64,000 bases of DNA from UBA7332 sp051648105 (GTDB lineage Bacteria > Bacteroidota > Bacteroidia > Bacteroidales > UBA7332), in NCBI GenBank assembly GCA_051648105.1, contig JBOFEN010000035.1:66917-130916 (forward strand). The letters run 5' to 3'. This document shows positions 26,032 through 35,700 of the stretch, one piece after another. The notes under the pieces were generated by a model, which made no database searches, was not told where the DNA came from, and worked only from the letters and a program-made list of their open reading frames with translations. The position numbers and the translations under genes are program-made. Every line of letters starts with the position of its first letter. Within the stretch, counting starts at the first letter, position 1.

Positions 26032-26063
26032 CAAAGGTAATCTAATTTGTCTGTTCCTACAAT
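26032..26063 (-). promoter_or_regulatory. promoter of the Mpl-like gene
   Basis: ATTG (26060-26063), a 20-nt spacer, and TACCTTTG (26032-26039) on the minus strand. The -7 element is perfect; the -33 has one mismatch. Confidence 0.55.
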
Positions 26064-26149
26064 TTCTATTTGTTGCAATTTGCCAAATTAGGCTCACAAA
26101 TGTAGAAGCTAGAGCAGAGTAGGCTGATTATTAGGAGTGTGAGCAAAGA

Positions 26150-26194
26150 GACCTCTCATGCTATAACCTAGTTCAAATTATAGTATGAGAGGTC
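26150..26194 (-). terminator. terminator of katA
   Basis: A 16-bp stem with one G-U-type position (26150-26165 with 26179-26194), 18 bp beyond the katA stop. Confidence 0.75.
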
Positions 26195-26211
26195 AAAGTC
26201 TTAACTATTTT

Positions 26212-27672
26212 CTATTTAGTTGAAGCCAAAGCCTCTTTTAGATCTATGCCTAATGCTTTAGCAACGCCAGTTCCATAGGCAACATCTGCCTTGTAGCAGT
26301 TGCGCACATGTCTCTGTTTTATGAACAGGAGAGCATCTCCCATAGCCCTAGCTGTGTTGCCAAATAGTGCCTCTTGCTGCTGAGGGTTCATCATACGAAA
26401 TAGATTACCTGGTTGTGTGTAGTAATCTTGGTCATACTCTCTCTCATTATAGTTGTATACATCACCATGAACTTTAAGCGGTGGCTCCTTTTTCTCAGGA
26501 GAATCTTGCCATTCGTCAAAGCTGTTTGGCTCATACCCCTTTGCCGATCCATAGTTGCCATCAACTCTCATCTGCCCATCTCTGTGAAATGCATGGAAAG
26601 GACAGCGTGGTTTGTTTACAGGGATCTCATTGTGGTTAACACCGAGTCTGTATCTTTGAGCATCTCCATAAGAGAATAGCCTTCCCTGAAGCATCTTATC
26701 GGGTGAAAATCCAATACCTTCGACCACGTTCATAGGGTTGAAAGCAGCCTGCTCAACGTCGGCAAAGTAGTTCTCTGGGTTTCTATTTAGCTCCATCACA
26801 CCCACATCGTGAAGTGGGAACTCTGAGTGAGGCCACACCTTTGTGAGGTCGAACGGATTTATTCTATAGTTGTCTGCCTGCTCTTCTGTCATTAGTTGTA
26901 TTTGAAACTTCCATCTTGGGAAATCTCCTCTTTCTATTGCATCGAAAAGGTCTCTTTGGTGCGACTCTCGATCGTTTGCAATTATATCTGCTGCCTCTTG
27001 ATCGGTCAGACACTTAATGCCTTGCTCGCTTTTGAGATGGAATTTTACCCAAATTCTCTCATTCTTTTCATTGTAGAAGCTGTATGTGTGGCTTCCATAT
27101 CCGTGCATCTCTCTGTATGAGGCAGGAATTCCGCGCTCAGACATAGTGATGGTTATCTGGTGTAGCGCCTCTGGAAGGAGTGTCCAGAAGTCCCAGTTGT
27201 TGTTTGCGCTTCTTAGATTTGTCTTTGGGTCTCTCTTGACAGCGTGATTAAGATCTGGGAATTTTAGTGGGTCGCGAAGGAAAAATACTGGTGTGTTGTT
27301 TCCCACTAGGTCCCAGTTGCCCTCGCTGGTATAGAATTTAATGGCGAAGCCTCTGATGTCGCGCTCTGCATCGGCTGCACCTCTTTCGCCTGCAACGGTG
27401 GAGAAGCGAACGAAGCATTCGCAACTATTGCCTACTTTGCTGAATAATGCAGCTCTTGTGTACTTTGAGATGTCGTGGGTAATGGTGAATGTGCCGAATG
27501 CACCGGAGCCTTTGGCATGCATTCGTCTCTCGGGTATCACCTCTCGATCAAAATGTGCAAGCTTCTCAATAAACCATGGATCCTGCAATACTACAGGGCC
27601 TCGTTGGCCTGCTGTTTGGATGTTTTGATTGTCAGCAATCGGACGACCATTGGTCGAGGTCAACTTAGTCAT
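26212..27672 (-). CDS. katA: catalase, heme-dependent (KatA type)
   Basis: Small-subunit (clade 3) heme catalase of 486 residues, decomposing hydrogen peroxide. Distal H52 is in ERRMHAKGSGAFG. The central DIRGFAIKFYTSEGNWDLVG region includes the distal Asn that follows (NNTPVFFLRDP). The proximal heme ligand Y335 is in RLFSYGDAQRYRLG. The lack of signal peptide is consistent with the cytoplasm. It stands alone between terminators. The 556-bp upstream region carries an unusual four-fold palindrome array, but no clear TAnnTTTG promoter was found. Peroxide-regulated transcription is a family expectation, not read from the sequence. Confidence 0.97.
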   Translation of the reverse strand: MTKLTSTNGRPIADNQNIQTAGQRGPVVLQDPWFIEKLAHFDREVIPERRMHAKGSGAFGTFTITHDISKYTRAALFSKVGNSCECFVRFSTVAGERGAADAERDIRGFAIKFYTSEGNWDLVGNNTPVFFLRDPLKFPDLNHAVKRDPKTNLRSANNNWDFWTLLPEALHQITITMSERGIPASYREMHGYGSHTYSFYNEKNERIWVKFHLKSEQGIKCLTDQEAADIIANDRESHQRDLFDAIERGDFPRWKFQIQLMTEEQADNYRINPFDLTKVWPHSEFPLHDVGVMELNRNPENYFADVEQAAFNPMNVVEGIGFSPDKMLQGRLFSYGDAQRYRLGVNHNEIPVNKPRCPFHAFHRDGQMRVDGNYGSAKGYEPNSFDEWQDSPEKKEPPLKVHGDVYNYNEREYDQDYYTQPGNLFRMMNPQQQEALFGNTARAMGDALLFIKQRHVRNCYKADVAYGTGVAKALGIDLKEALASTK

Positions 27673-28157
27673 AAATTACAATTTAAGTATTAGAGATGCA
27701 TAATTAACAAAAGAGTGTGTCTATTAGTTCAAGAGTGGGGTAGTGTTAGCTTGTCTTTATGATATAACCTTATATATTTTTCTGCAGTCTAGATATGTGG
27801 TGATTATGCTATTAATATCTCCCATGGTTTGATTGTTTTCGCACAAAAGACGGTGCTTTTTTTACAATATATCATCTCCTAGTAAACTGTTGTGCTTCTA
27901 TGTTTAAACTCCCAATCTTAGCCCTCTCTTTGTTGTTGTAACTGTTTGATTATTAGGCTCTGTTTGCTGCTTGGTTTGTGACTTTCAAAATACGTACGTA
28001 TTTTATCCAAGATACGTACGTATTTAACTCAAAGTACGTACGTATTTTTGTTGAAATACGTACGTGTTTCTGGAGTTACTCACTTTGATCTTTATAGTTG
28101 AGTGATTTGTATATGGTAGTCGCCTCTATTAATTAAGTAATTTATCTTAAATGAGAA
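27673..28157. other. long AT-rich intergenic region between katA and folC
   Basis: This stretch is upstream of katA and downstream of folC and has no credible open frame. The proximal 300 bp before katA shows only AT-rich sequence and a minor 4-bp GCAC/GTGC hairpin followed by T7 near 27853-27870. The distal part contains the palindrome array at 27991-28066. Confidence 0.5.
27991..28066. repeat. four TACGTACGTA palindromes at an exact 22-bp period
   Basis: Copies begin at 27991, 28013, 28035 and 28057. The first three are the perfect 10-bp palindrome TACGTACGTA; the fourth ends in G. Each is flanked by A-rich sequence on the left and T-rich sequence on the right, while the rest of each 22-bp unit is not conserved. 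A 22-bp spacing is about two helical turns, which would place bound protein dimers on one face of the DNA. The array is 318 bp upstream of the katA ATG and 163 bp beyond the folC stop. Confidence 0.9.
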
Positions 28158-28201
28158 GAGAGTCTATACAGGCCAAAGTGCTTTGACCTATATAGACTCT
28201 C
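28158..28201 (-). terminator. terminator of folC
   Basis: A near-perfect 21-bp stem (28158-28178 with 28181-28201), 27 bp beyond the folC stop, with no strong T-run. Confidence 0.7.
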
Positions 28202-28228
28202 GATCTATTTGATTTGAGATATTCAACT

Positions 28229-29515
28229 CTAAAGAGCTGCAAGAAGATCCGCTACGATGAATGTGCTGCCTCCTATATATATGAAATCCTCTGGAGAACT
28301 CTCTTCGAGTGCAGCTCTGTATGCAAGTTCAACGGTGGGATAGCTCTCCCCTTGTAATTTCATATCACAAGCAGCCATCTGTAGCTCTTTATGATCTAGA
28401 GCTCTTGGTACGGATGCTTGGGTGAAGTAATATTGTGCTTCTTTAGGGAGAAGGGTTAGAACTTTTGTGACATCCTTGTCGTTTGCCATTCCAAGTACAA
28501 TGCGAAGAGTGTTGTATTTATAGCAATTTATCTGCTTTACTATCTGTGTTATACCAGCTTCGTTATGGCCAGTGTCGCATATTACAAGTGGTTTCTCTGC
28601 AATCTTCTCCCATCGTCCGCGCAGGCCAGTGAGTTTGGTGACATTCTTGAAGGCCTCTTCTATAGCTCGATTCTCTATATTGAATCCTAGGGCTTTGAGC
28701 TCTCGTATGGCTGTTAGTACGGTTGCACTATTTTTTATCTGACAATCTCCAGTCAGCTCGCCGTGGATAGTCTCGCCTTGTGAGGTTGTATATTTTATGT
28801 AGTTTGGATTCTCGCGCGATACCTCCTTTATTATATCTTGATCTTCTGCGAAGTATATAGGAGCTCTAAGTTCGTCAGCTCTGTTTTGGAAGATAGAGCG
28901 CAGTGGCTCGTCTGCTTCGCCAATCACAACGGGTGTGTCGCACTTGATGATGCCTGCCTTCTCGGTTGCTATCTTTTCAAGTGTATCTCCAAGAAACTGT
29001 ACATGGTCGAAGCTGATGTTTGTGATCACAGAAAGGAGAGGTGAGATGATATTGGTGCTATCAAGGCGTCCTCCAAGCCCTACCTCAATGATTGCTACAT
29101 CGACTTTCTCTTTGGCAAAGTAGTCAAAAGCCATTGCCATAGTGAGTTCAAAGAATGATGGGGAGATTGACTCTGTGAACTCTTGGTTGTCCTCAACGAA
29201 CTTCACTACTGCATCCTCTGATATTGGTTGTCCATTCACACGAATACGCTCCCTAAAGTCCACAAGGTGAGGCGAGGTGTATAGCCCAACTCTATAGCCC
29301 GCAGCTTGGAGGGTGGCCGCTATAAGGTGAGAGGTTGAGCCTTTGCCATTGGTGCCACCTACGTGAATGGTAGCATATTTGAGGTGTGGGTTATTTAGGT
29401 GTCTATCTAGTGCGATACTATTGTCTAGCCCCTCCTTGTATGCCGCGCCTCCTACTCGTTGGAATATAGGGAGACGTGAGAAGAGGTAATCGATTGTCTC
29501 TTTGTAGCTTCTCAT
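28229..29515 (-). CDS. folC: bifunctional folylpolyglutamate synthase/dihydrofolate synthase
   Basis: A Mur-ligase-family enzyme of 428 residues that adds glutamate to dihydropteroate and to folates. The P-loop GGTNGKGSTSHLIA is at about 53-66. The VGLGGRLDSTN motif and the C-terminal domain signatures CDTGHNEAG and LGMANDKDV are present, so both domains are complete. It is monocistronic, with a full Bacteroidales promoter (29541-29572) and a terminator. It is divergent from the PIN-PhoH gene. Confidence 0.96.
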   Translation of the reverse strand: MRSYKETIDYLFSRLPIFQRVGGAAYKEGLDNSIALDRHLNNPHLKYATIHVGGTNGKGSTSHLIAATLQAAGYRVGLYTSPHLVDFRERIRVNGQPISEDAVVKFVEDNQEFTESISPSFFELTMAMAFDYFAKEKVDVAIIEVGLGGRLDSTNIISPLLSVITNISFDHVQFLGDTLEKIATEKAGIIKCDTPVVIGEADEPLRSIFQNRADELRAPIYFAEDQDIIKEVSRENPNYIKYTTSQGETIHGELTGDCQIKNSATVLTAIRELKALGFNIENRAIEEAFKNVTKLTGLRGRWEKIAEKPLVICDTGHNEAGITQIVKQINCYKYNTLRIVLGMANDKDVTKVLTLLPKEAQYYFTQASVPRALDHKELQMAACDMKLQGESYPTVELAYRAALEESSPEDFIYIGGSTFIVADLLAAL

Positions 29516-29540
29516 TTAATTTATTTTGAGTTTTATGATA

Positions 29541-29572
29541 CAAACCTACAACTTATTTGTTATACACTCAAA
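29541..29572 (-). promoter_or_regulatory. promoter of folC
   Basis: TTTG (29569-29572), a 20-nt spacer, and TAGGTTTG (29541-29548) on the minus strand: a complete match to the TTTG/TAnnTTTG consensus, 26 bp before the ATG. Confidence 0.75.
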
Positions 29573-29600
29573 AGATAATAACCAATAAATTTGATATACT

Positions 29601-30926
29601 ATGGGGATGAAAAAGAGATTCGTATTGGACACAAATGTGATACTTCACGACTATAAGTGTCTTGATTACTTTCAGGAGAACGATATCTTCTTGCCTATTG
29701 TTGTGCTGGAGGAGTTAGATCGTTTCAAGAAGGGTAATGAGCAGATTAATTTTAACGCTAGGGCTTTCATCAGAGAGCTTGAGGAGCGTACGGATAATAA
29801 TCTATTCACAGAGGGTGTATCTCTTGGTGAGGGGCGGGGTAGATTGTTCCTTTATGTGGAGGAGAATATGCATGCTAAGGTGGGCAAGGCTTACAGAGTG
29901 AGTACGCCTGATAATCTTATATTGTCTACCGTGATGACAATAATGGATAAGTATGCAGGTGAGAAGGTTATATTTGTAACTAAGGATGTAAACCTTAGGA
30001 TGAAGGCGCGGGCATTGGGTATTGAGACCGAGGATTATATAAATGATAAGGTAAAGAATATAGATATATTTGAGTCGGCGCAGCGCTCGTTTGAGGATGT
30101 TGACCCGACTTTGATTGATAATCTTTATGGGTCTAAGTATGGTTTGCCTCTGAATAGTTTCCCGTTTGCTGATGAGATAGTAAATAATGAGTGTTTTATC
30201 CTTGAGAGTGGACAGCATACTGCGTTGGCTCGTTATGATGCTTTCTCGCAGAGGGTGGTGGTGGTCAACAAGGAGAAGCGCATGGGCATTGAGCCGCGCA
30301 ATGCAGAGCAGACCTTCGCTATGGAGATGCTTATTAACCCTGATATTAAACTAGTGGGTATATCTGGTAAGGCGGGTACGGGTAAGACTCTATTGGCTTT
30401 AGCGGCTGCACTGAGCCAGACGAAGCTCTACAAGCAGATCTTGCTTGCAAGGCCTATCGTGAGCCTTTCGAACAAGGATATTGGTTTCTTGCCTGGTGAT
30501 GAGAAGCAGAAAGTGGCTCCATATATGCAGCCTTTATTTGACAATTTGACTGTGATCAAGCATCAATTTAGTGCTTCTTCTCCTGAGGTACGTCGCATTG
30601 AGGAGATGCAGAATAGTGAGGAGTTGGTTATTGAGGCTTTGGCTTTCATTAGGGGGCGTAGTCTCTCGGATACTTATTTCATCATTGATGAGGCTCAAAA
30701 CCTTACGCCTCATGAGGTGAAAACAATTATCACTCGGGCTGGAGAGGGCACTAAAGTGGTGTTTACGGGTGATATAGAGCAGATTGATTCGCCTTATCTA
30801 GACTCGCAATCAAATGGTTTGGCATATATGATTGATCGTATGAGGGGGCAGAAACTTTTTGCACACGTGAACTTGATAAAGGGTGAGAGGAGTGAGCTTT
30901 CTGAGCTGGCGAGTGATTTGCTTTAA
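29601..30926 (+). CDS. PIN-PhoH fusion protein (PhoH family ATPase)
   Basis: A protein of 441 residues joining an N-terminal PIN ribonuclease domain (about 5-135: VLDTNVILHD, VLEELDRFKKG, VTKDVNLRMKA) to a C-terminal PhoH P-loop NTPase (about 235-440). The Walker A is GISGKAGTGKTLLAL and Walker B FIIDEAQNLTP. This PhoH2/YlaK-type architecture is linked to RNA cleavage or unwinding. A second ATG two codons downstream is also possible. TAAATTTG at 29586-29593 is a candidate -7 element and would make the mRNA almost leaderless. An intrinsic terminator follows. Confidence 0.95.
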   Translation: MGMKKRFVLDTNVILHDYKCLDYFQENDIFLPIVVLEELDRFKKGNEQINFNARAFIRELEERTDNNLFTEGVSLGEGRGRLFLYVEENMHAKVGKAYRVSTPDNLILSTVMTIMDKYAGEKVIFVTKDVNLRMKARALGIETEDYINDKVKNIDIFESAQRSFEDVDPTLIDNLYGSKYGLPLNSFPFADEIVNNECFILESGQHTALARYDAFSQRVVVVNKEKRMGIEPRNAEQTFAMEMLINPDIKLVGISGKAGTGKTLLALAAALSQTKLYKQILLARPIVSLSNKDIGFLPGDEKQKVAPYMQPLFDNLTVIKHQFSASSPEVRRIEEMQNSEELVIEALAFIRGRSLSDTYFIIDEAQNLTPHEVKTIITRAGEGTKVVFTGDIEQIDSPYLDSQSNGLAYMIDRMRGQKLFAHVNLIKGERSELSELASDLL

Positions 30927-30934
30927 TGATTCTT

Positions 30935-30971
30935 GAGGAGTTAACCTAATGGTTAGCTCCTCTGTTTTTTT
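30935..30971 (+). terminator. intrinsic terminator of the PIN-PhoH gene
   Basis: A 12-bp stem with one G-U (30935-30946 with 30951-30962) and a 4-nt loop, then a T8 run. Confidence 0.93.
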
Positions 30972-31144
30972 TGTTCTGAGCTTGTGATGGCTCTCTTTTG
31001 TGTATAAAAAGTGGGCTAAATTGTTGATTAAAGTGTAAAATTATATAACTTGGTCTACTGAATCTATCCTTTGTCTCAAGAGATGTGGCTCTATTGAGTG
31101 AGGTGGAGTGTACTTATAAATAATTATTGAACCTATTTTTTTTG

Positions 31145-32467
31145 ATGATGAAAAGTGTTATTAATTTCAGAATCTCTATGTTGGTGCTTATCTGTTGCTT
31201 CTCTATGATGCTTTCAGCTGGTAATTATCCTCATAGAAGTGACCTTTTGTGGGTAACAACAGCAAGTAAGCCTGAGTGGATTTATAGAGTTGGTGATAAG
31301 GCAACCGTTGAGGTGCAGTTGTATAAATATGGTGTGCCACAGGATGGGGTTGAGGTGAGGTATGAGATCTCTAATGAGTTGATGCCTACAGAGCGGAGTG
31401 GGAAGGTTAAGCTCAAGAATGGAAAGGCAGTAATAGAGATTGGTACGATGAGGGATCCTGGGTTTAGGGATTGTCGATTGAGTGTTGATATTGCAGGTAA
31501 GAGCTATAAGCATCATATAAAGGTGGGCTTTTCGCCAGAGGAACTCAAGCCTTACACGAAGATGCCTGATGATTTTGTGGAGTTTTGGGATAAGCAGCGC
31601 AGTGAGCTTGCTAAGTTTCCGATAAAATTTACTCAGGAGAGGATTGATAGATACTCGACAAAGGATATTGATTGTCATCTGATAAAGCTTGATATTAATA
31701 GTCGAGGGCAGGCTATATATGGGTATTTGTTTAAACCAAAGGCAGAGGGGAGATACCCTGTGGTGTTGACTCCTCCAGGGGCAGGCATTAAGAGTATAAA
31801 GGATCCTATGCGCAGAATATATTATCCTGAGAATGGTTTTATTCGTTTCGAAATTGAGATTCATGGCTTGAATCCTGAGTGGAGTGATGAGGTGTTTAAG
31901 GAGATTAATAGTGCATTCAACGATAGGGATAATGGTTATCTAGTTAATGGGCTTGATAGTAGGGATAATTACTATATGAGACGTGTTTATTTGGGTTGTT
32001 TACGAGCTGTGGATTTCTTGACTTCTCTTCCGGAATGGGATGGTAAGAATGTGGCGGTGCAGGGTGGTAGCCAAGGTGGTGCACTTGCTATGGTGGTTGC
32101 AGGCTTGGACGAAAGGGTTACGGCTTGCGTTGCGAATCATCCGGCTCTTAGTGATATGGCTGGTTATAAGGCGGGTCGTGCGGGTGGTTATCCTCACTTC
32201 TTTACTAAGCGTGTTGATATGGATACTCCAGAGAAGATCAAAACGATGGCTTACTATGATGTTGTAAACTTCTCGAGGTTGATCAAAGCTCCAACTCGCC
32301 TTACTTGGGGGTTTAATGATGATGTTTGTCCTGCTACAACTAGTTATATCGTATATAACTTACTGAACTGCCAAAAGGAGGCTCTCATAACGCCAATCAA
32401 TGAGCATTGGACTTCGCAGGAGACTGAATATGGGCATATGGAGTGGATCAAAGATCAGCTTAAATGA
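31145..32467 (+). CDS. exported acetylxylan esterase/cephalosporin deacetylase-like hydrolase
   Basis: An alpha/beta hydrolase of 440 residues from the ATG at 31145; a TTG 18 bp upstream is less likely. A signal peptide (about 1-25) precedes an N-terminal beta-sandwich (30-135) and an AXE1-type domain (about 140-440). The nucleophile is S309 in GGSQGG. The acid Asp is in GFNDDVCP and the His in EYGHMEW. AXE1 enzymes remove O-acetyl groups from plant polysaccharides. It may assist the neighbouring locus at 37-51 kb, but tRNA-Arg and the regulator gene lie between, so it is a separate unit. Confidence 0.88.
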   Translation: MMKSVINFRISMLVLICCFSMMLSAGNYPHRSDLLWVTTASKPEWIYRVGDKATVEVQLYKYGVPQDGVEVRYEISNELMPTERSGKVKLKNGKAVIEIGTMRDPGFRDCRLSVDIAGKSYKHHIKVGFSPEELKPYTKMPDDFVEFWDKQRSELAKFPIKFTQERIDRYSTKDIDCHLIKLDINSRGQAIYGYLFKPKAEGRYPVVLTPPGAGIKSIKDPMRRIYYPENGFIRFEIEIHGLNPEWSDEVFKEINSAFNDRDNGYLVNGLDSRDNYYMRRVYLGCLRAVDFLTSLPEWDGKNVAVQGGSQGGALAMVVAGLDERVTACVANHPALSDMAGYKAGRAGGYPHFFTKRVDMDTPEKIKTMAYYDVVNFSRLIKAPTRLTWGFNDDVCPATTSYIVYNLLNCQKEALITPINEHWTSQETEYGHMEWIKDQLK

Positions 32468-32495
32468 TATTGACTCTTTATTGATGTAGTTCTCT

Positions 32496-32542
32496 GTCTC
32501 ACTATCTTTTGCCTTTATATATTGTGTGATAGATAGTGAGAC
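32496..32542 (+). terminator. inverted repeat after the esterase gene
   Basis: A perfect 11-bp stem (32496-32506 with 32532-32542) with a 25-nt loop, 29 bp after the stop. There is no T-run. Confidence 0.5.
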
Positions 32543-32567
32543 ACTATAATAAGTTGTAGTGTAATGT

Positions 32568-32598
32568 TTTTATTTATGAATCTTATTTACTATTTTTG
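32568..32598 (+). promoter_or_regulatory. promoter of tRNA-Arg
   Basis: TTTT (32568-32571), a 19-nt spacer, and TATTTTTG (32591-32598). The start is predicted near 32605, about 45 nt before the tRNA. Confidence 0.55.
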
Positions 32599-32649
32599 CT
32601 CACCAAGCTAAGGGGTTTTATCCCTTGGGTTGTGAAGAAGGAGTAATAT

Positions 32650-32721
32650 GCCCCCGTAGTTCAACGGATAGAACAAGCGTTTCCTAAACGTTAGATAGCA
32701 GTTCGATTCTGCTCGGGGGTA
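32650..32721 (+). tRNA. tRNA-Arg (CCU)
   Basis: A 72-nt cloverleaf: acceptor GCCCCCG/CGGGGGT with G1-U72, anticodon loop TTCCTAA (anticodon CCU), 4-nt variable loop, T-stem AGCAG/CTGCT, discriminator A. CCA is not encoded. It reads the rare AGG codon. Confidence 0.95.
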
Positions 32722-32722
32722 C

Positions 32723-32758
32723 AAAAAGAGCCAACTATATTTATAGTTGGCTCTTTTT
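32723..32758. terminator. bidirectional terminator between tRNA-Arg and the sensor-regulator gene
   Basis: A perfect 17-bp repeat (32723-32739 with 32742-32758) starting with A5 and continuing into T-rich sequence. It can end transcripts from both sides. Confidence 0.93.
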
Positions 32759-32797
32759 TTATTGTAATAATTGGACTAAATCACTGCATTATATCCT

Positions 32798-35700
32798 CTA
32801 TTTATCTTGAAGAATAGAGCTAGGGGTAAACCCAAAGTGCTTAACAAAGCATTTGGTGAAGTATGAAGCACTGCTGAATCCTGTTTCGAATGCAACTTCG
32901 TTGATTTTAAGTCTTCGCTCAAGTAGTAGTTTGTGAGCCTTCTGTATGCGATAGTTCCGAAGGTAATCACCTGGTGTTAGCCCTGTCAATGCCTTGATCT
33001 TACGTTGTACATTTGATCTGCTTAGGAGGAGGTGATCACATATTGACTCAACGGAGAACTCAATGTCTGCAATGTTCTCTTCGATTAGTCTGTTTAGATT
33101 TTCAATAAACTCTTCATCAGGCTTACTTTTAGTTATTAGTTCGTTGTTAGAGAATGTGTTATTTGTGAATGACTCATATATCTTACGACGGTTTTCAATA
33201 AGGCTCTTTATCTGAGATTGAAGAACAGATGGAGAGAATGGCTTTTCTATAAATACGTTAGCTCCAGCTGATAAACCTTCACTCTTAGTGTGATTGTCTG
33301 TTTTTGCAGATAGAAGAATAATTGGAATATGTGAATAGTTAATGTCGCTACGAATAGTTTGAGTTAACTCTACTCCATCCTTCCCTGGCATCATAATATC
33401 ACTAATTATAATATCTATAGGGTGTTTATCTAATAGCTCTTCAGCTTCTGTTGCACAGGAAGCCGTGTATACTAAATATTCCTTGCTTAGAACTCTAAAG
33501 ATGAAGTTGGTCATATCATTGTTGTCATCCACTACAAGTATTTTAGTATTTGATTGTCTTATAGGATATGTTTGGGCTGTAGTATTTATCTTCTCATCAG
33601 TAGACTGATGGATAACTTCGATAGCTTTAGTTTTAGACGGATTTTCTATTAATGATGTTTGATTAAAACTAATGCGAAAACAAGCTCCACCATTCTCTCT
33701 ATTGAATAACTCAACTTGTGCATTCATGGATTCACATAGGTACTTTACTATATATAATCCTATTCCAGTGCCAGAGTTATTTAGTTGGTTCTCCTTGATT
33801 TGGAAGAACGGTTTAAAGATGTCTGATTTGTAATGATCTGATATACCAATACCGTCGTCTGCTACTTCGAAATATAGTACTCCATTAGATCTATCAATAT
33901 TTATATATATGTTGTTTTGAGCATACTTAATGGCGTTTGAGAGAAGGTTGCTTAATATCTTATTCATCACATTTTGGTCTGCCGATATCCATATCTCGTC
34001 ATGAGGCAGGGTGAGATTGATATTTATTCCTTTACTATTAAAGGAGCTTTTGAACCTATCAAGTATGGAATTGATATAGTTGCATAGCTCTATCTCTTGA
34101 TCTTGTAATATGTACTTTGAGGAGTCCATCTTTCTAAAATCAAGTAGTTGGTTGATGAGCGAGGTTAGCTGTTTTGAGTTTAGGTCTATTGTTTTTAGAT
34201 TTTCTTTTGTCTGTGAGCTACCCTCTTTTGATAGAATAACCTCTTCTAGGCATCCATTGATAAGGGTTAAGGGTGTTCGTATCTCATGAGCTATGGTTGT
34301 GAAGAACTCAATCTTTGATTTTGTGGCTAACTTCTCTTGTTCATTCTTGTATATCTCTATCTCATGTTCTTGTTTTGTTTTACTCCTTCTATGGTAGATG
34401 TATAGAATTATCCTCCCGATTATAATGATAATAAGTAGGTATATCACTTTTGCAGTGGTGGATAGCCATACTGGAGGGGTGATTGTTATCCCTATCATAA
34501 GAGGCTTATCGCACCATACTCCGTCGTTATTGCACCCTTGAACTAGAAAGGTGTATTTGCCAGATGGAAGGTTGCTGTATGTTACCTCATTTGAATTGCC
34601 TATATCTATCCATTTGTTGTCTATGCCCTCTAGCTTGTATCTGTATTGGTTTTTCGATGGCGAGAGGTAACTTAATGCAACAAATGAGATGCTAAAGCTC
34701 GAGTTGTAATGTGGAAGTGTAACTTCTCTGTTTTTATTTAGATTGGTAAGAGAGGTTGAATCGAGATCTTCGTTGCTGTTGTTTAGTAGCCTAAATGAGG
34801 TGATCTTTATATTGGGAGTGTATTTGTTGTGCCTAATACGATCTGGATAGAATGCGTTGAATCCATTGACGCCGCCGAAATAGAACTTGCCAGTGGAACT
34901 TCTGAGGATTGACTTGAAGTTGAATTGGTTACTTTGTAGCCCATCTTCTTTTGATAGGTGTCTTATGTTGTTTCTGCTCTCGGAATTGAAGGATAGTATC
35001 CCGCTGTTTGTACTTATCCAGAAGTTATTGCTATCGTCTTCGAGTATGCCATAGGTTACCTCTATGTTCCATTTACCTATCTTAGTGATATTGTCAAATC
35101 TATCTAGGGTTTGGTTGTATTTGAATATTCCATCCCCTTGGCTTGTAAACCATATCTTCTTATTTGAGTCTTCAAATATGCTTATTAGTTTTGCGTCTTT
35201 CATATTTGAATTGTTCTTGTTGCCATATGAAATCCACCTTTTTTCCTCTTTATTATATTTGAATGCACCATTATTGTATGTTGCAATCCAAAGATTACCA
35301 CTATTATCTTCTAGTATATCATATACGAAGTTACCACTTAGCTCAGTAATGGTATGGAACTTACCGCTTCTAATATCAAAACTTTGTAATCCCACAGGAG
35401 TCCCAATATATATAGTGCCATCTTTAGTTCTATATAGAGAGAAGATGCAATTGTCTCGAAGGGAATAAGGGTCAGAGCTATCGTGTTGATAGTTCTTATT
35501 ACTTCTTGTATTATGATCAAAAACATCAAGGCCACGGGAGAAGGTGCCAATGAGGATGTTACTATCAGCGATTAACAGAGCATGTATATTGTGATAGGTA
35601 GGTTTGAATAGTTTATTATATGCTCTAAATTCATTTTTCTTTAAATCAAGATAACTAACTCCTCCATCTTCAGTCGCAATAATAATATTTCTCTCTCTAT

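Noticed and set aside
27991..28066. CRISPR array
   Set aside because: Repeats are only 10 bp with 12-bp gaps, too short for repeat-spacer units, and there are no cas genes.
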